This document shows, in pieces, positions 9,829 through 21,800 of a stretch of 64,000 bases of DNA (position 1 is the first letter of the stretch; each line of letters starts with the position of its first letter). The translations under genes were made by a program, and so were the position numbers. The notes under the pieces were generated by a model, which was not told the origin of the DNA, searched no databases, and worked only from the letters and a program-made list of their open reading frames with translations. Source of the DNA: Motacilla alba alba (taxonomy: Eukaryota > Chordata > Aves > Passeriformes > Motacillidae); contig NC_052018.1 in the NCBI RefSeq assembly GCF_015832195.1, positions 3,705,356 through 3,769,355 of the forward strand, in the 5' to 3' direction.

Positions 9829-12800
9829 GTGATGCTTCCCTTCTCCCTCCCCGATGCCTCGTGCTTGGGAAGGGCCGGCCGGCAGCTCGGCTGTCCCAAA
9901 TGCCCGGGTGGAGAGCAGGAAGGATGCTCTGGGCACAGACGTTGCCTTAAGCTGTGCCAGGGGAGGTTCAGGTTGGGCATCGCGAGGAATTTCAGCTCAG
10001 AAAGGGAGATTTAAACCCTTGGAATACGCAGGGAGGGTTGGAGTCCCCATCCCTGGAGGTGTCTGAGGAAGGTCTGGATGTGGCACTCAGTGCTCTGGGC
10101 TGGTGACAAGGTGGGGTCAGTCACTCTGCTGGAATCTGAAATGCAGGGAATTCTCTGAACTTCGGGCTTGTAAGCCAAAGCTTAGAATGAAACCCAGGAT
10201 TTTGATCTGAGACCTTGGGAAAGGCTCCCAAACTTTGGTGCTGGAGGCGAGGATGGGTTTACAGTTTAAAGCAGAGACACTTTAAAATAAGAAGAAGAAA
10301 GTTTAGAGTTTAAGATGTAGAAAAATAAAAGTAGTTACAGAGGTAAACAAGGAGTTTAGAGTGCAGTACTGTAGGTTTGTGGGTCAGAACATGATTGGCT
10401 AAGAAAGCTTCCACTGTCGCGTGAGTCCCTAAGATGAAATATTTAAGGATTGGGTCAAAAACATAAATATCCTTGTTGGCAGTGTTTTATTGGTCAATAA
10501 ATCCTTAAGAGGTCTTGTAACTAGGGGTCTTGTGACCTTCTGAACCGTGCAGTGAAGATGTGAGCTGAGCTCACCCTTCATAGAAGATGAGAACAATAAA
10601 TCACACCATCGAAAACAACCCAGAGTTCCCATCTCTAACTCACTCAGAATTCCTTCCAAAATCCCCACGCGCTCAATGATCCTTTTCCAGCCTCAGTGAT
10701 TCTCTCAGGGCAGGGTTCCCTGCAGGAATTCTGTTTGGTGTCATGATCCGCCCTCACGGACAGGATTGTGATGGTTTGTTATCTGATCTCAGGGTACAAA
10801 ACACCAACACGGCGAGGGGGTTTGCAGCAACAATCAAAATCAGTGACTTTATTGAATAACCACAGCAAAATGTGTTGGAAGGGATTGGGGAAGAGAGAGA
10901 GAGAGAGAAAGAGAAAGAAAACCTGCAGGAAAGGAAAAGAAAAAGGGAATAGGTATAGCTACCTAAACACAGAGGCGACGAAATTCCAGTCGAGGAGTTG
11001 CTTCTGAGTTTTAGGGAGACCTCCATCCAGCTGGCTAACTCGAGGGGTTTTTATTAGAATTTTCTATTGAAAGTTGGGAAGGAGGGGGGAAAAGATGCAA
11101 TAGTCTATGATCTCAGCTGGTCAGCAGTGGGCCAGAGCCATTGTCTTCTTGGTTCAGTGGTCACTGCCTGCAGGCAAACATCTCAGTTTGGTCAGCTGGT
11201 CTCCCCCACACACACTGCCCTCCTCCCCCCCCAGGTTAGAGGTTTCAGTCCTTGGGGAGAAAAGGAGTCTTTTCCATATCGGGGTCTCATGTCTCAGTCT
11301 TGGAGGGAGTGGCTTCTCCCATCCCAGTCCATCTGCCACGGTGGTTGTACAGTAGATGAAGGGTCTTCTGTGGACACCACCTCAAGGTCATTCCAGAAAA
11401 GAGTCCAGCCAGGTTAAGAGGTGGAGAAATCCCATGGCCATTGTAGCAAAGTGATGCAGGCGAAGGAGGGCAAAGTGCCCCTTCTCCTTTCTCTGGGTTC
11501 AGTGTTCCATGGGGTGGACAAACACACCTGTGAGCAATAACTCGAGTTCCAGTCCCGGGGCCCTGGCAAGCCCCCACCAAACCAGGATATCAAACAGAAT
11601 TCTCGGTGGTCTGCAAATCATGAGCAGATGAGAGTATTTTCGGACAGAGTATCACATTTGGACATTCATGTTTGATGTTGCATCTCTAGGATAGATTTTT
11701 TGGTCCTGTAGAGAGTCAGGATTTTTGTGTTTAACCCTTTTTGCTCCGAGTTCGTTGGTCAAGGTGGATTCATCCACCCTTGTAGCGCTTTATAAACGAT
11801 GCCCTGTGCACAGAGAGGGATGTCAGAGCACTGCTGAAGGGCTTCGCCTTGTGTCACCCTCCAAAACTGGTGGCAGGATTGGGCTCTGGACTTGCTCAGC
11901 CCCAAATCTTCTGCTGCTCAGCATCACCATCCCTCACTTTTCCAGCTGCTCTTGGGAATCAATAACCCTTTAGCAATGTGCTTTTTGTGCTACAGCTCAG
12001 CTGTAGCTGCAGAGCTCCATTTTTTTTTTCCTTGCCCATCCCCTTTTAGCTACAGAGAATTCAGAGATTTCTCTTTTTCCCCTTGTTTCTGCTTTACCTG
12101 TGCCATTGCCCCTCAGTGAGTGTCTGCCCTGTCTCACCTAGTCATTGTCTTCTGCTCCCTCACCTTGGTCCTTTTTGATGGTTGTACTTCATTTTTATTT
12201 TAATTACAAAATCCTTCCCCTGTTTGTAGAGGCTTTTAAGGAAGCTCTGGTAGAACAGAGTTCCTTTCTGCCAGCAAGAAATCAGTGATTAAAAAGAGCA
12301 CAGAGCCTGGGATGGGGGAGTTGCTGGGTGCTGATGAAGTTTGTTGCTGATTGAATTCGCTCCTGATTTCCCTGTGTGTTTCTGAGAGAGGAAAGGAGCA
12401 GAGGGGTGGAAAACTCAGTGAATTTCTTCCCAGTGCTCAGTCTTCAACCTGACCTTGGCACTTCCAGGGATCCAGGGGCAGCCACAGCTTCTCTGGGCAC
12501 CCTGTGCCAGGGCCTCCCCACCCTCCCAGCAGTGTGATATTTGTCATGTAACACTCCACTCCCCGCCACAGCAAAAGGATGGGATAAGTGAAAATAAAAC
12601 CAACCTTGCAAATAACAAGTTATGTTTGTTTCTTTATTTTCTTGAAAGGTGCCCCTGCAGACGATTTGCCTCGTGGGAAGAGCTGTGCCACTTCTCCTGC
12701 CTTCGAGGATCCTGTTTTTATGGGACTCTTTTTTTCCTGTCTTGCTGTAGGTTCGTGGGCTCCTTGGGCACCATTGTCATAAAATGCAAAGACCTGAGGA

Positions 12801-15800
12801 TTATCCAGCTGGACATCCCAGGGATGGAGGAGTGTCTGAACATTGCCAGCTCCATCGAGGTGAGCAGCTACCATCAGCCAGAAAACCTGCAGGTCTTGAG
12901 CTCACCTTAGCCTTGAGAACTTTTTTTTTTCCAGTTAGGTTTTCATGTTTTGAAAGGCAAAGTAGAATCTGGAATATTTCACGTGGGGTTGTGGGTATTT
13001 CCCAGAGGTTTTGGACTGCCCATCCCTGGAAGTGTTCAAAGCCAGGCTGGATGGGGATTGAGCAGCATGGGGTAGTGGAAGTTGTCCCTATCCATGGCAG
13101 GGAGTGGAATGGGATGAGCTTTAAGGTTCCCTCCAGCCCCCCACCTGTGATTCCATGATTTCTCTTGTCCACACAGGCACTTTCCACCCTGGATTCAGTC
13201 ACCCTCATGTATCCCTTCTTCTACCGGCCCATGTTCGAGGTCCTGGAGGATGGATGGTCCTCCTTTCTGCTGGAACAGGAGTTTGAGCTCCTCAGCTCAG
13301 TGGTGAGTGGGGTTTGAGGGGTTTCCCAGGCACTTGGATGTTCTGTTTCACCCAGTAGGGGCTGGAGTGGAAATCCTGGATGGTTAAAAAATCCGTTTGG
13401 TGCCTGGGTGAGAAGTGGGTGTGGTTGAAATATTCCCTCTGTGACATCAAACACTTGTTTGCTCCTTCACCTTGTACAAGTGGAGGTTTGAGGCCTTTTT
13501 CAGGAAATCACACAGGTAGGAAATGTTTTTGGCCTTAGGGGATTGTTCTCTAATTGGAAGAACAAATTGAAATCCTTCGTCCTGGCTTTGTTGTTATTAA
13601 TTTTGATCTGGAGTAGAAGAAGATGAATCTTTTGTCAAAATCTTCATTGAAATTACACTGGTTTAAAAAATTTACTCTTTAGGAGGATGACAATGAAGAT
13701 GCCCAGTTTGAAACACTTTTTTCTTTAATTGATGCTGGGGAAATATTCAGGAGGTTCAAAAAGCAGGAAACTTCCAGTTCTCTTTTTCCAGGTGCTGCTG
13801 AGCACATTGATTTTGTTTTGGGTAGGAATTGTTCTTGTGGCATTGCCTGTTGTTTCTCTTACTCAAATTTCCTTTTAGGATGCTGAATTTGGTAGACTGG
13901 GAACTATCTTGGGTGCAGGAAGCTGTTTAAATAATTCCTTGGATTTGCATCTCTGTGTTCCAGGCCTTTGTTTCACATCCAGTCTGTGCTCTTGCTCCAG
14001 CAGCTCAGGTTTCTGAGCCCACATCCATTAGTGCAGCATCCACGAACATTGATTTTTTTTTTAATTGGTTTTTTTCTCTCTGCAGCCCAGCTTGTCTGCA
14101 GCCTCTGTCACTTCCTGGCTATGAGTAACAACTGAATAATGTGATCAGCTTGACCAAATTCAGTTGATGAAATCACCAGAAAATTAAAGAACATTAAAGG
14201 GGTTCAGAGGCCTTGCTATTTTTGTCTCATAATTAAAGCACTCTCATGTGTCTTATCTTCCTCTGCCATCCAAAGACAGACCAACTGTTATCATATCCAG
14301 CACATGGATCCATTGATGTGCTTTTTTCCTTATTTTTTCAGGGATTTAAATGTTCATTTGTCAATCTTGCCTTTCTGAACATTTTCTCTGTGTAAGAATT
14401 ACATTTAAAAACCTCATTACTTTTTAGCACCACGTTTCCAGGGCAATCATTCATTCCTTTAAAATCTCCATGTCTGACAGCTGTTGATTAATTAATTCTT
14501 GGCTTTTAACCCAAAACTTCACATTTTGAACAGAATGGTGTCAAAAGCCACCTTCCAATGATTCACATCTCCTGAACAACAGATAAATGTCTCACTGACC
14601 AAATAACTCTTGTTCTATAAAAATACTGCTTTATGTGACAGGCTGGAACAAGGACATGGCTGATTTAAATCTTTCTCCCAGAAGTCAGATGAGTAGAATT
14701 CCAAAGGTTCCTGCCTCTGCTAAATCATCCATCTGGATCTGTACCTTCCCCAGTAGCATAACAAGTCAAAAACTATTTCACTCACCCTACAGCTCTAGTA
14801 ATTTATTAATTCCACATTTATCTGCTACAGGAGAGTTGTTTTCAACACTCTCTAATGGCAGAGTGCAGTGTAAAAGTTAACCCTTATTTTAAAAGTTAGG
14901 GAAATATTAAATATTTAGATAATGTAGCATGTAATTTGTGTTCTTCACTGCACAGTGAGGGGTGAATGGAATTCAGAGTATGTGCAGGGGTTCATTTTTT
15001 CTCTGAGCAGTCAGAGGAGAGCCAGAAGGTTTCTCTGCTGCCAAATTCCAGAGATGCAGGATGCTGCAAACTAACTCTGGAAATTCAGAAATTTTTCTTT
15101 CAAATTTAGTTTCCTGAAATGAAGAGGCCTGAGAAGTTTGTACACTACCAGTATAATTAACATAAAGGTATTTTATTATCAGTATAATCACTTGCTTCAT
15201 TCTCCTTTTCTTTACCTCTTTTCTTCCCTTTTCTTTTTCCCCTTTTCTCCCTTTTTATTTCCTCTTTTCTTCCCCCATTTTTCTCTATTTTTTACTTTCC
15301 CCCCTTTTTCTCTATTTTTTACTTTCTCCCCTTTTTCCCTCTCTTTCCCTGTCTTTTGCTCTCTTTTCTTTCCCTTTCCCCTCCCTTTTCTCTCTCTTTT
15401 CTTTCCCTTTTTAGCAGGAAAGATCTCAGAGTTCTGAACAACTGAGTTGTGCTTCGTGTTCGTGTCAGAGCTCCTTTTAGAAATCAGAATTTTCTGGGTT
15501 TGGGCTCAGATAAAATGGTAATTGAGAACCATATTTTGCTCTTTTCAGACAAGCATCAATCCTTACATCTGTTCTGCTCCTTGTCCATGCACAATCTGAT
15601 CCCAGCAAGGCTTCTTCCTTGGGAGTGGCCTCTGGCTTTGCTGCTTTGCGGGATCTCCCAAGATCCATGCTGAGTTCTGGACTTTTTTTTGAGGCCTTTT
15701 CATAGAGTTTGACTCGTTTCCCACTGTTTTGTGGAAAATGACCTCTCCTGGCAATTTTCAGTTTTAGGAGGAATGGTAGCTTGGACATTTGGGAATCAAT

Positions 15801-18800
15801 GTCTCTGTAAACAAGTATTAGGACAAGAAAAGCAGAAATCCAAGAGTTGGTCCTGCACTGGGTTTAAAAACCGCTGCTTTCTTTTTTTTTCTCTGGAATT
15901 CTCTCTCCTTTCTGCTCAGCCCTCATCCCTTCACTGCTTTTATCCTTAACTTTTCTTGATTCCTAAAAGCTCAGATGTCTTTCTGGGAAAATTAAAGGTT
16001 CGCTTTGCACTCCCTGAGTTTCACACAGCACAATTACCTGGTTGGAAGTGAGGTCTCCCTTCATCCCTTTCCCTGCAGTCCTTCTGCTTCCTCTGCTGCT
16101 GCCTTGCTCTTCCAGTTACTGATGGCCCTTTTTGCTTCCAAATTCCAGCCAGGCAAAGCTAAAGGAGTTGATTTGGGCAGTCTGGAGCTGGCAGTGCAGA
16201 GGTTAATGGGATCTCTGCAGCAAGAGCTGTTGGAGGGAAGACAAATGGTGCCAAGTGCTGCCAGGCTCCTCCTCCTTGTCGTGGAAATTACACCGGGATG
16301 ACATAACAGGATCTCTGCTGTAAATGGGGGGAGAGCAGGGTTAAATTACCAGAGTGGGGGATAGATCAGGTGCTGCTCCTCCATTCCTTTCCATACTGCT
16401 GGTGCCAGGGACAAGGCCAGTCTCCCACACATTCCCCAGAGTTCTGGTTTTGCCTTCTCCACGTCCTGTGTCATGGTGAGGTTTTTATCAGTTTGATATT
16501 CCAGTTCCATGCATATTTTTTTCATGGTAATCAAACTGCACACCCAACAGACACCCCAAAAACCCTGTTAAAAATCCCAAAATCCCATTGCTGGTGCATT
16601 AAAAGCTAGAGCTGTGACCAGCCACATCCTTTTGTGCATCCTTTTGTGTCCCAGAAGTTCTCATCTCTGCTCATAACACGATGGCCAGAGGCAATTTGAC
16701 TTTGCATCTGGGAGAAGCTCTGCTTTTTATAAAATGGAGCTGTTCAGAGGAGCTGTTTTGAGGCTAATGAATAATGAAATAAGGTTAGAGCAGGGATGAT
16801 GCAAAACTGTCCAGCTGGGCTGCTGCAAACAGGCAGCAATTACTGCTCTTGATGCTGATATTTATTTTTTCTCGGCATCTTTTTTAGGCTGCCGCCAAAA
16901 ACGACAATTTTCCTGTCTCCTAAGCCACACATCCCATGCCTTGGAGCTGCTTCTGCTGCAATAGTGTTGTGAGACAGATCAGCTTGTTCAGCTGATGGAA
17001 AGGCTTCATTGCCAGAAGACATTCCTGAATTGATCCCAGTTTTCCACTGGACCAGTGAGCCAGTCAGGTGCATTTTTATAAGCAGGTAGCAATCAGGAGC
17101 TGTGTGGCGAGGTGTAGTAAGGATCTGGGAGAAAGGAATCCTGATCAGAGATGTCCAGTTAATTCATGTTAAGTCAACAGACCTGAATTGATGTGGATTT
17201 TGTGTGTTTTGTCACAGCCTAATTTAGCTGTTGTGCTCTTCTCTCATTTTGTCCTGCCTGCCTTATGCCTCTGCCTTTTTGTCCGCCTCAAACTTTCCTT
17301 GAACTCACAGCAGAGGTTTGATGGATTTCTGAGGTCTCTCCCTGCTGCAGAAGCTCCTCGTTGACCTTTTTTTTCCCTGAGCTGGAGCCAAGGCCTGTGG
17401 GTGACCCTGGGTATCAGGTAGCTGGGATTCTCATGCCAAGTGCCTGTGAGGTGCCACATTCAGCACTTCTTTCCCAGGGCTTTGGCTGCTGGGAGCTGGA
17501 GCAGTTACATCACAGAGCTCCTGATGTGCCTTCAGTGCTTGGCTGCTGGGCCCCTTCCAGAAGGTGCTTTAGGAGGAAAAACTGTAGCTGAAACCATGGA
17601 AAAGAACCAAGCTGGAGAGGTTTCAATTGAAATTTTAAACCTCAAAGTAGCTTCAGCATCTGGAGTAGGTGGAAGTTTTTGCCTTTCTTGGCCACCTTTG
17701 TCTTGTGAACTCTTCTTTCAGCACAGATGGAGGGTTGGGCCCAAATTCCCTGTATCTAAATGAACTTTTTTCCCCTCTTGTTGTGGGAATACATTTCTCT
17801 GTGGGGTCTCCCCTTGCTGTCTGCTGTGCCTGTGAAACAATTTAAAGCCACAATCACCCATATCTGCCCAGTGGGCTTATTTTGTGCTATTTGAGGATGT
17901 GGATAAACCAAAGGTAGAACTGTTGCTCAACACCCAGAGGCATCTGCTTATTCTTCCATTGCTTCCAAGCTTTGTCTGCCCTCTGGGAAATGAGCTTCTG
18001 GGAGCTATTGCAGGGAGCACCAAGGGATGTGCTGGAAAAATTAATGGGTCAACAGCCCTGTAAATGGTTACTTAAAGGACAGTTTGTGGTGCAAACGGAA
18101 CAGATCACAAACACGACTCTATCTGTGTGCTTTATCCTGTGCATGGAAGTCTTTCTTCCCTCTTACCTCTCCCATATAATGCCTTTTCTGACCCAAAGCT
18201 CTGTTCTGGTGTTTTTCAGACCAATGAGTGGCGTCTGAGCTGCGTGAACAAGGAATTCTCTGTGTGTCCCTCCTACCCTCCAGTTGTCATTGTCCCCAAA
18301 TCCATCGACGACGAAGCGCTCCGCAAAGTCGCCCTGTTCCGCTACGGCGGCCGCTTCCCGGTGCTGAGCTACTACCACAAGAAAAATGGGATGGTGAGCT
18401 GGGTTTGAGGGGTGCTTGTGCCTGAAGGAAGTGTGGGAATCTGTTGGTTTCATGCTCTGGAATTAACAGAGCTGCTGGTTTATTTTCTGGCTTCCTCAGT
18501 GAAGCTGGTGGAAGCTGGATGATGGAATGAGTGATCTCCATCCTGGAAATAGCCATTAATCTGCTTGGTTGGGAATGTGCATGGCAGCAGCTTGCTTACA
18601 GCTGTAAGAACAAGATGAGCCTTGTAAAGCCACTTCTGGCACCCTGGCTGGCTGCGTCTGCCAAGAGTTTTCATGGAAAGGATGGCAGGAGCCACATTGT
18701 CCTGTCTGTGAGCGGTGGGCCCTCATCACAGCCGTGGTGACAGCAGAGCCAAGGCTGCTTCTGCTGTGTGGCTGTGCAAGCAGGATCAGAACAATCTGTT

Positions 18801-21800
18801 CTCTGAGCCTGGCAGGGTAACTCCGTTCAGGAGTAGCAAATTCTTGGTCTTGCACAGACTGTAACAAGCCAGAATCTAATGGAGCCACTGATACATTGTA
18901 AATAAGAAATGCACTGTATGAAAGTGTTGGGTAATTGTGTCTCTTGCTGATGTAACCAGTTCTGAGGGTGCTGGGATGTCCAACCTATGGCTTTTAAACT
19001 TGATACAGTCTCCTGAAATGCTCTAATGCCTTCTCACCTATTCACAGATACCACAGGAGGAGTCCTGTGGCCAAGATTTGAAGCTGTCTAGTCTGGCTCA
19101 GGAGTACCTTGGGATTTTCTTTGCTTTAAAAGCAGCCAACCACCTACTCCACATCAGTTGTGCTTTTTGCTTTTTTTTTCATCTCAGCTGAAAACCATTG
19201 AAGGAAGATTTTTGCTCAGTTATCTCTCAAAACTGTGCATGTTTCATGTGAGGAGTACAACAGTATTTGACTCAGGGTGTTGCAGTTGTGACAGTAATGC
19301 TGTCACTCTCTTTGCCCTCCTGGCTCTGAGTTCTCAGCTGTACCTGGCATTGCTGACAGGCTGCTCTCACATTTTGTTTATGATTTGAGCTGCTGTGGTC
19401 CTTCTGAATTGAAAGGCTTTTGCTAAAGAGAAATCTCAGCTCTGTAGACTTGAGGTTTATCAGTCCATCCGTGGGGTTAGATGTCACCTTTAACACATGA
19501 GCAAATTGAGTGTTTTAAGAACAGAGTTGGGAACAGGCCTTGAAAATGAAAATCCTGGAAAAGGTTGCTTTCATAGAATCACAGGATGGTTTTGGTCAGA
19601 AGCATCCTTAGGGGCCATCTAGTTCCAACCCCCTGCCATGGGCAGGGATGCCCCTCACCAGGTCAGGCTGCTCAGGGCCCCCATCCAGCCTGGCTGTGAA
19701 CACTTTCAGGGATTTGTAACACTGCCAGGGTTTGTAAAGGAGCCATCAGCAGGAAGGCAGCTCAGCAGTTCACAAAGTTGCTATTTGAGGCATAACTAAA
19801 GGGATACAGCCTCTGAGAAGATGCCTGGCATTTAAAACTTGCCCAGCCAAACAATTGATGGATTCAAGGATTTCTGGTTCAGTTTTAAATACGTTCAGTC
19901 CTTGAGAGGGATTGAACTTGAAGCAACTGAAGGATTCAGGGCGAGGCTTGGAGCTCATTGGTGCCTTTCAGTCAGAACTCTCTCCACTTCCAGTGCCTCA
20001 GGCATGGTTTTGTGTGTCCCCAGGCGATGATGAGGAGCAGCCAGCCCCTGACAGGCACCAACGGGCGGCGCTGCAAGGAGGATGAGAAGCTGATCAACGC
20101 CACGCTGCGCTCCGGCCGCCGCGGCTTCGTCATCGACACCCGGCCTTTGACTGTGGCCCAGCAGGCCAGGGCCAAGGGAGGGGGCTTTGAACAAGAAGTT
20201 CACTACCCCCAGTGGAGGAGGATTCACAAATACATCGAGAGGTGGGTGAAATCAGGCTCTCCCCTGAGCTCGGCTGCATCAGGTCATCAGAGCAGTGATG
20301 CCTTCACAAAGGATTTGCTCCTGTAAGAAGAGTTGTGTATCCTGGTTCCTGGCAAGAGGGTCATGTTCTTTCTGTGGCAAAACCAGGATACGTGCATGAT
20401 AAGGGGATTTTTGGTTTGGTTCCTTGTTCTGAGCAACCTGCTGCAGGTTTCAGCCATCAGGCATCTCCCTGTGCTGTTTCTTTTCCTGACCATCTTCAGC
20501 CACACTCCAGCCTTCCTGTGTTCCTCTTGGCACAGGAAGAAGCAGGTATCTTGCCGGAAAAATTCTGCAGGGGAGGGTTTGTTCTGTGGCTGTCACGCTC
20601 CTCTTATCCCAGAGATTTGTCCAGAAAAGCTGTGGCTGCCCCTGGATCCCTGAAGGTGTCCAAGGCCAGGTTGGACAGGGCTTGGCAGAACCTGGGATAG
20701 TGGAAGGTGTCCCTGGATGGAGGGATGGAGGGTTGGAATGAGATGAGCTTTAAGATTCCTTCCAACCCAAACCATTCCATAATTCTGTGATCCAGTGCTT
20801 TTCTCTGGACATCTAATATTGTTCAGTCATTTGGAGACAAGTTGCTAAATAAACAGACTTTTAGTCTGGTGTTGTTCAACTTCTCTTAAAGCCTTAATTT
20901 TGGGGAATCCTTCTACGCAGACATGAAGTAATGTTATTGGAACTGTAGGCCAGCTCTTGGAGCAGTTAAATAAGGAATTTCCTGGCAAATACCTGAAGTG
21001 TTTGGTTTTGCTTCTAAAGATTTTATGTGAACTTACATTTGTTGCTGATTATTTACAGCATCAGAGAGAGAGGAGTGAATAAACACAGTATACAAACACT
21101 AAATAATCCATGTTCTCATTCCTATGTTACTGCTTGTGCTTTGAACAATGTTTTCCTTTTCCCAAAGGTTTCATATCCTGCAGGAGAGCTTCATCAAGCT
21201 GGTGGAGGCTTGCAATGACCAGTCACACAACATGGACCGCTGGCTCAGTAAACTGGAAGCTTCCAACTGGCTCACTCACATCAAGGAGCTGCTGACTGCA
21301 GCTTGTCTGGCTGCTCAGTGCATTGACAGGTAAATCTCCTGCAGAAAGTCTTGGGTTGCTCATTCACTGGTTACAGATTGCTCACTAAATGCTTCTGGCA
21401 GTATCAATAACTGCCCACCGTGGTCTGGCTCACTTGTACCCATGGAAGATTCTGTTTCCTCATGGTGGAGGAATGTTCCTCCAATAAATCAGGAGGTGGG
21501 AGGAGATCTGGGCTGGGAAAAGGTTTTGGATCATGTGTTTAAGGTATATTCCTGTGTCTGTTGCAGCCAAGCTAATTTAGAGAGTTTTATTGAAGGTTTG
21601 GGTTTAAATGGGTCCATTTGAAATGCTGTTGGATGGCCTGGAAAAGGGGACACAGAGATGTCTTTTTTAGGAAATCTTTTTTTCTTTACAGCTGCAAATT
21701 TACAGTACCACACCTCATTTCCAGAGGTTAAAACAATGTCATCTCCTTGTTTTTCTCAGGAATTGGTCCAGTGCTTTTCCCCTCTTTATTTTTATCCCCA

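Larger units (their letters stand above)
9030..9830 (+). promoter_or_regulatory. MTMR9: MTMR9 CpG-island promoter
   Basis: GC-rich, CpG-dense sequence ending in coding exon 1. It has several GC boxes (CCCCGCCC at about 9055-9120), inverted CCAAT boxes (ATTGG at 9083-9087 and 9217-9221) and a palindromic E-box at 9233-9242, with no clear TATA box. This is a typical housekeeping promoter. The transcription start cannot be fixed from sequence but should lie between about 9130 and 9500. Its upstream edge directly abuts the 40-bp satellite array. Confidence 0.85.
9829..12750 (+). other. MTMR9 intron 1 content
   Basis: Holds a CR1 piece (9940-10130), an LTR-like block on + (about 10200-10680), an LTR-like block on - (about 10739-11595) and a CR1 piece (12451-12530). 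11600-12450 shows nothing recognisable. Confidence 0.6.

Noticed and set aside
8299..9936. 545-codon open frame on the minus strand through the 40-bp array and the MTMR9 CpG island
   Set aside because: The repeat unit has no stops and the rest is antisense of a GC-rich promoter and exon 1. The N-terminal part is the complement of MTMR9 coding sequence and shows no family motif.
10726..11602. DNA transposon with 12-bp inverted ends
   Set aside because: The 12-bp inverted match could be chance; internal poly(A) signal and TG...CA edges fit an LTR better and no target duplication is seen at the 12-bp ends.
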